A program made the position numbers and the translations under genes. The notes beneath the pieces were generated by a model that searched no databases, was not told where the DNA came from, and saw only the letters and a program-made list of their open reading frames with translations. 64,000 nucleotides of DNA from Brevundimonas sp. MF30-B (GTDB lineage Bacteria > Pseudomonadota > Alphaproteobacteria > Caulobacterales > Caulobacteraceae). Position 1 is the first letter of the stretch. Every line of letters starts with the position of its first letter. The stretch lies in NCBI RefSeq assembly GCF_004683885.1, contig NZ_CP038440.1:2700001-2764000 (forward strand). The letters run 5' to 3'. Shown piece after piece: positions 63,335 to 64,000 of the stretch.

Positions 63335-64000
63335 CGCGCGATTTCCTTGTTCAGTTCGGCGACGATCTCGGCCACGGCCGTACGCCAGTCCCGAGGCTCA
63401 ATGCCGAAGTCGCGCGACAGTTTCGTGGTTTCCAGCCGGGAGTTGGCAGGCCGCTTCGCCGGCGTAGGGTATTGGTCCGTCGTGATGGGGTCGACCTCGG
63501 CCGAGGGACCGCCGGCCGCCTTTGACAAGGCGAAGACCTCGGTCGCCAGCCCGGCCCAGCTGGTCTCGCCAGCGTTGACGAAGTGATAGAGGCCGGTCGG
63601 CGCATCGGGATCGTCCATCAGCCTCAGGGTGATGGTGGCCAGGGCCTGGGCAATGTCGCGCGCGGAGGTGGGGCAGCCGATCTGGTCTCCGACCACGCCC
63701 AGCCGGTCGCGGCTGTCGGCCAGGCGCAGCATGGTCTTGAGGAAATTGGCGCGATGCACGCTCAGCACCCAGGCGGTGCGCAGCACGACCGAGCGCGGAT
63801 TGCCCGACCGCACGGCCAGTTCGCCCGCCAGCTTGGAGGCGCCATAGACGCCCAGCGGCCCCACGGGATCGCTCTCGACATAGGGCCGGTCGGCTGAGCC
63901 GTCGAAGACATAGTCGGTCGACACCTGCACCAGGGGCACGCCCGCCTGGCGCGTGACCTCGGCCAGGACGGCCGGGCCTTGGGCGTTGGCCAGGAAGGCG
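63331..64000 (-). CDS. rmlD: dTDP-4-dehydrorhamnose reductase, N-terminus outside the window
   Basis: This short-chain dehydrogenase reduces dTDP-4-dehydrorhamnose to dTDP-L-rhamnose. The visible part has [38 protein letters not shown] with the catalytic Tyr-x3-Lys in [13 protein letters not shown], and a C-terminal [30 protein letters not shown]. The N-terminal Rossmann GxxGxxG lies beyond base 64000. It precedes rmlA in the rhamnose operon; rmlB and rmlC would be expected further on. Confidence 0.93.
   Translation of the reverse strand, partial: AFLANAQGPAVLAEVTRQAGVPLVQVSTDYVFDGSADRPYVESDPVGPLGVYGASKLAGELAVRSGNPRSVVLRTAWVLSVHRANFLKTMLRLADSRDRLGVVGDQIGCPTSARDIAQALATITLRLMDDPDAPTGLYHFVNAGETSWAGLATEVFALSKAAGGPSAEVDPITTDQYPTPAKRPANSRLETTKLSRDFGIEPRDWRTAVAEIVAELNKEIAR

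Overview
The window reads as a chromosome segment of a GC-rich alphaproteobacterium of the Caulobacterales, most like Brevundimonas or a close relative. The grounds are very high GC at third codon positions, tightly packed genes with many ATGA/GTGA overlaps, a three-gene bc1 operon (petABC), a DUF2125-(chorismate mutase-like)-hisC operon, ftsEX followed by a YdcF-type gene and plsC, and many TonB receptors and exported hydrolases. No rRNA, tRNA, CRISPR array, transposase or prophage gene was seen. No gene-free stretch exceeds about 210 bases.

Layout. 1-1.6 kb: end of an Old Yellow Enzyme family reductase, a small lipoprotein and rpsD. 1.8-5.7 kb: a metal-uptake set (DUF2946 protein, TonB receptor, PepSY membrane protein). 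5.7-8.8 kb: an MHYT-GGDEF-EAL c-di-GMP protein and a superoxide dismutase. 9.2-12.6 kb: glutathione-dependent formaldehyde detoxification (class III alcohol dehydrogenase and S-formylglutathione hydrolase) interrupted by a VOC protein and a VapBC-type toxin-antitoxin pair. 12.7-19.2 kb: TonB receptor, small PepSY protein, DUF2271, DUF4198, ApbE flavin transferase and a membrane-anchored flavodoxin reductase, which look like one flavin-based electron-transfer and metal-acquisition system. 19.2-22.6 kb: two tandem M28 peptidases. 22.7-25.5 kb: cytochrome bc1. 25.7-32.3 kb: housekeeping genes (trmL, cinA-like, map, radC, bolA, an aldo/keto reductase-like protein, grxD, thioesterase, hpt, zinc-ribbon protein). 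32.4-36.2 kb: ftsEX, ydcF-like, plsC, mipA-like. 36.2-39.0 kb: hisC operon. 39.1-45.7 kb: DinG helicase, Lhr-type helicase and PdeM nuclease. 45.7-53.9 kb: assorted hydrolases, an LLM flavin oxidoreductase and an OPT transporter. 53.9-58.2 kb: gyrB and a short MprF-like protein. 58.3-61.6 kb: PRC-barrel-like exported proteins, GlsB, an XRE regulator and an FG-GAP protein. 61.7-64 kb: hisN, then rmlA and rmlD (dTDP-rhamnose), the last cut by the window edge.

The most interesting part is 12.7-19.2 kb. Gene content points to NADPH-to-periplasm electron transfer through covalently bound flavin. Yet the expected flavin-attachment motif of DUF2271 reads DGVSGPT instead of the DxxSGAT form, apbE has no canonical start codon ahead of its conserved N-terminus and no export signal, the receptor lacks a signal peptide, and the only TGAT motif in the set sits in the cytoplasmic linker of the reductase. 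Either the system is decaying or it works in an unusual, cytosolic way. Other points of note are a vapC whose start codon appears to be ATA, an aldo/keto reductase-like protein without its catalytic residues lodged between bolA and grxD, a 15-codon coupling ORF between a TonB receptor and its PepSY partner, and a Shine-Dalgarno sequence buried in a hairpin before the FG-GAP gene.
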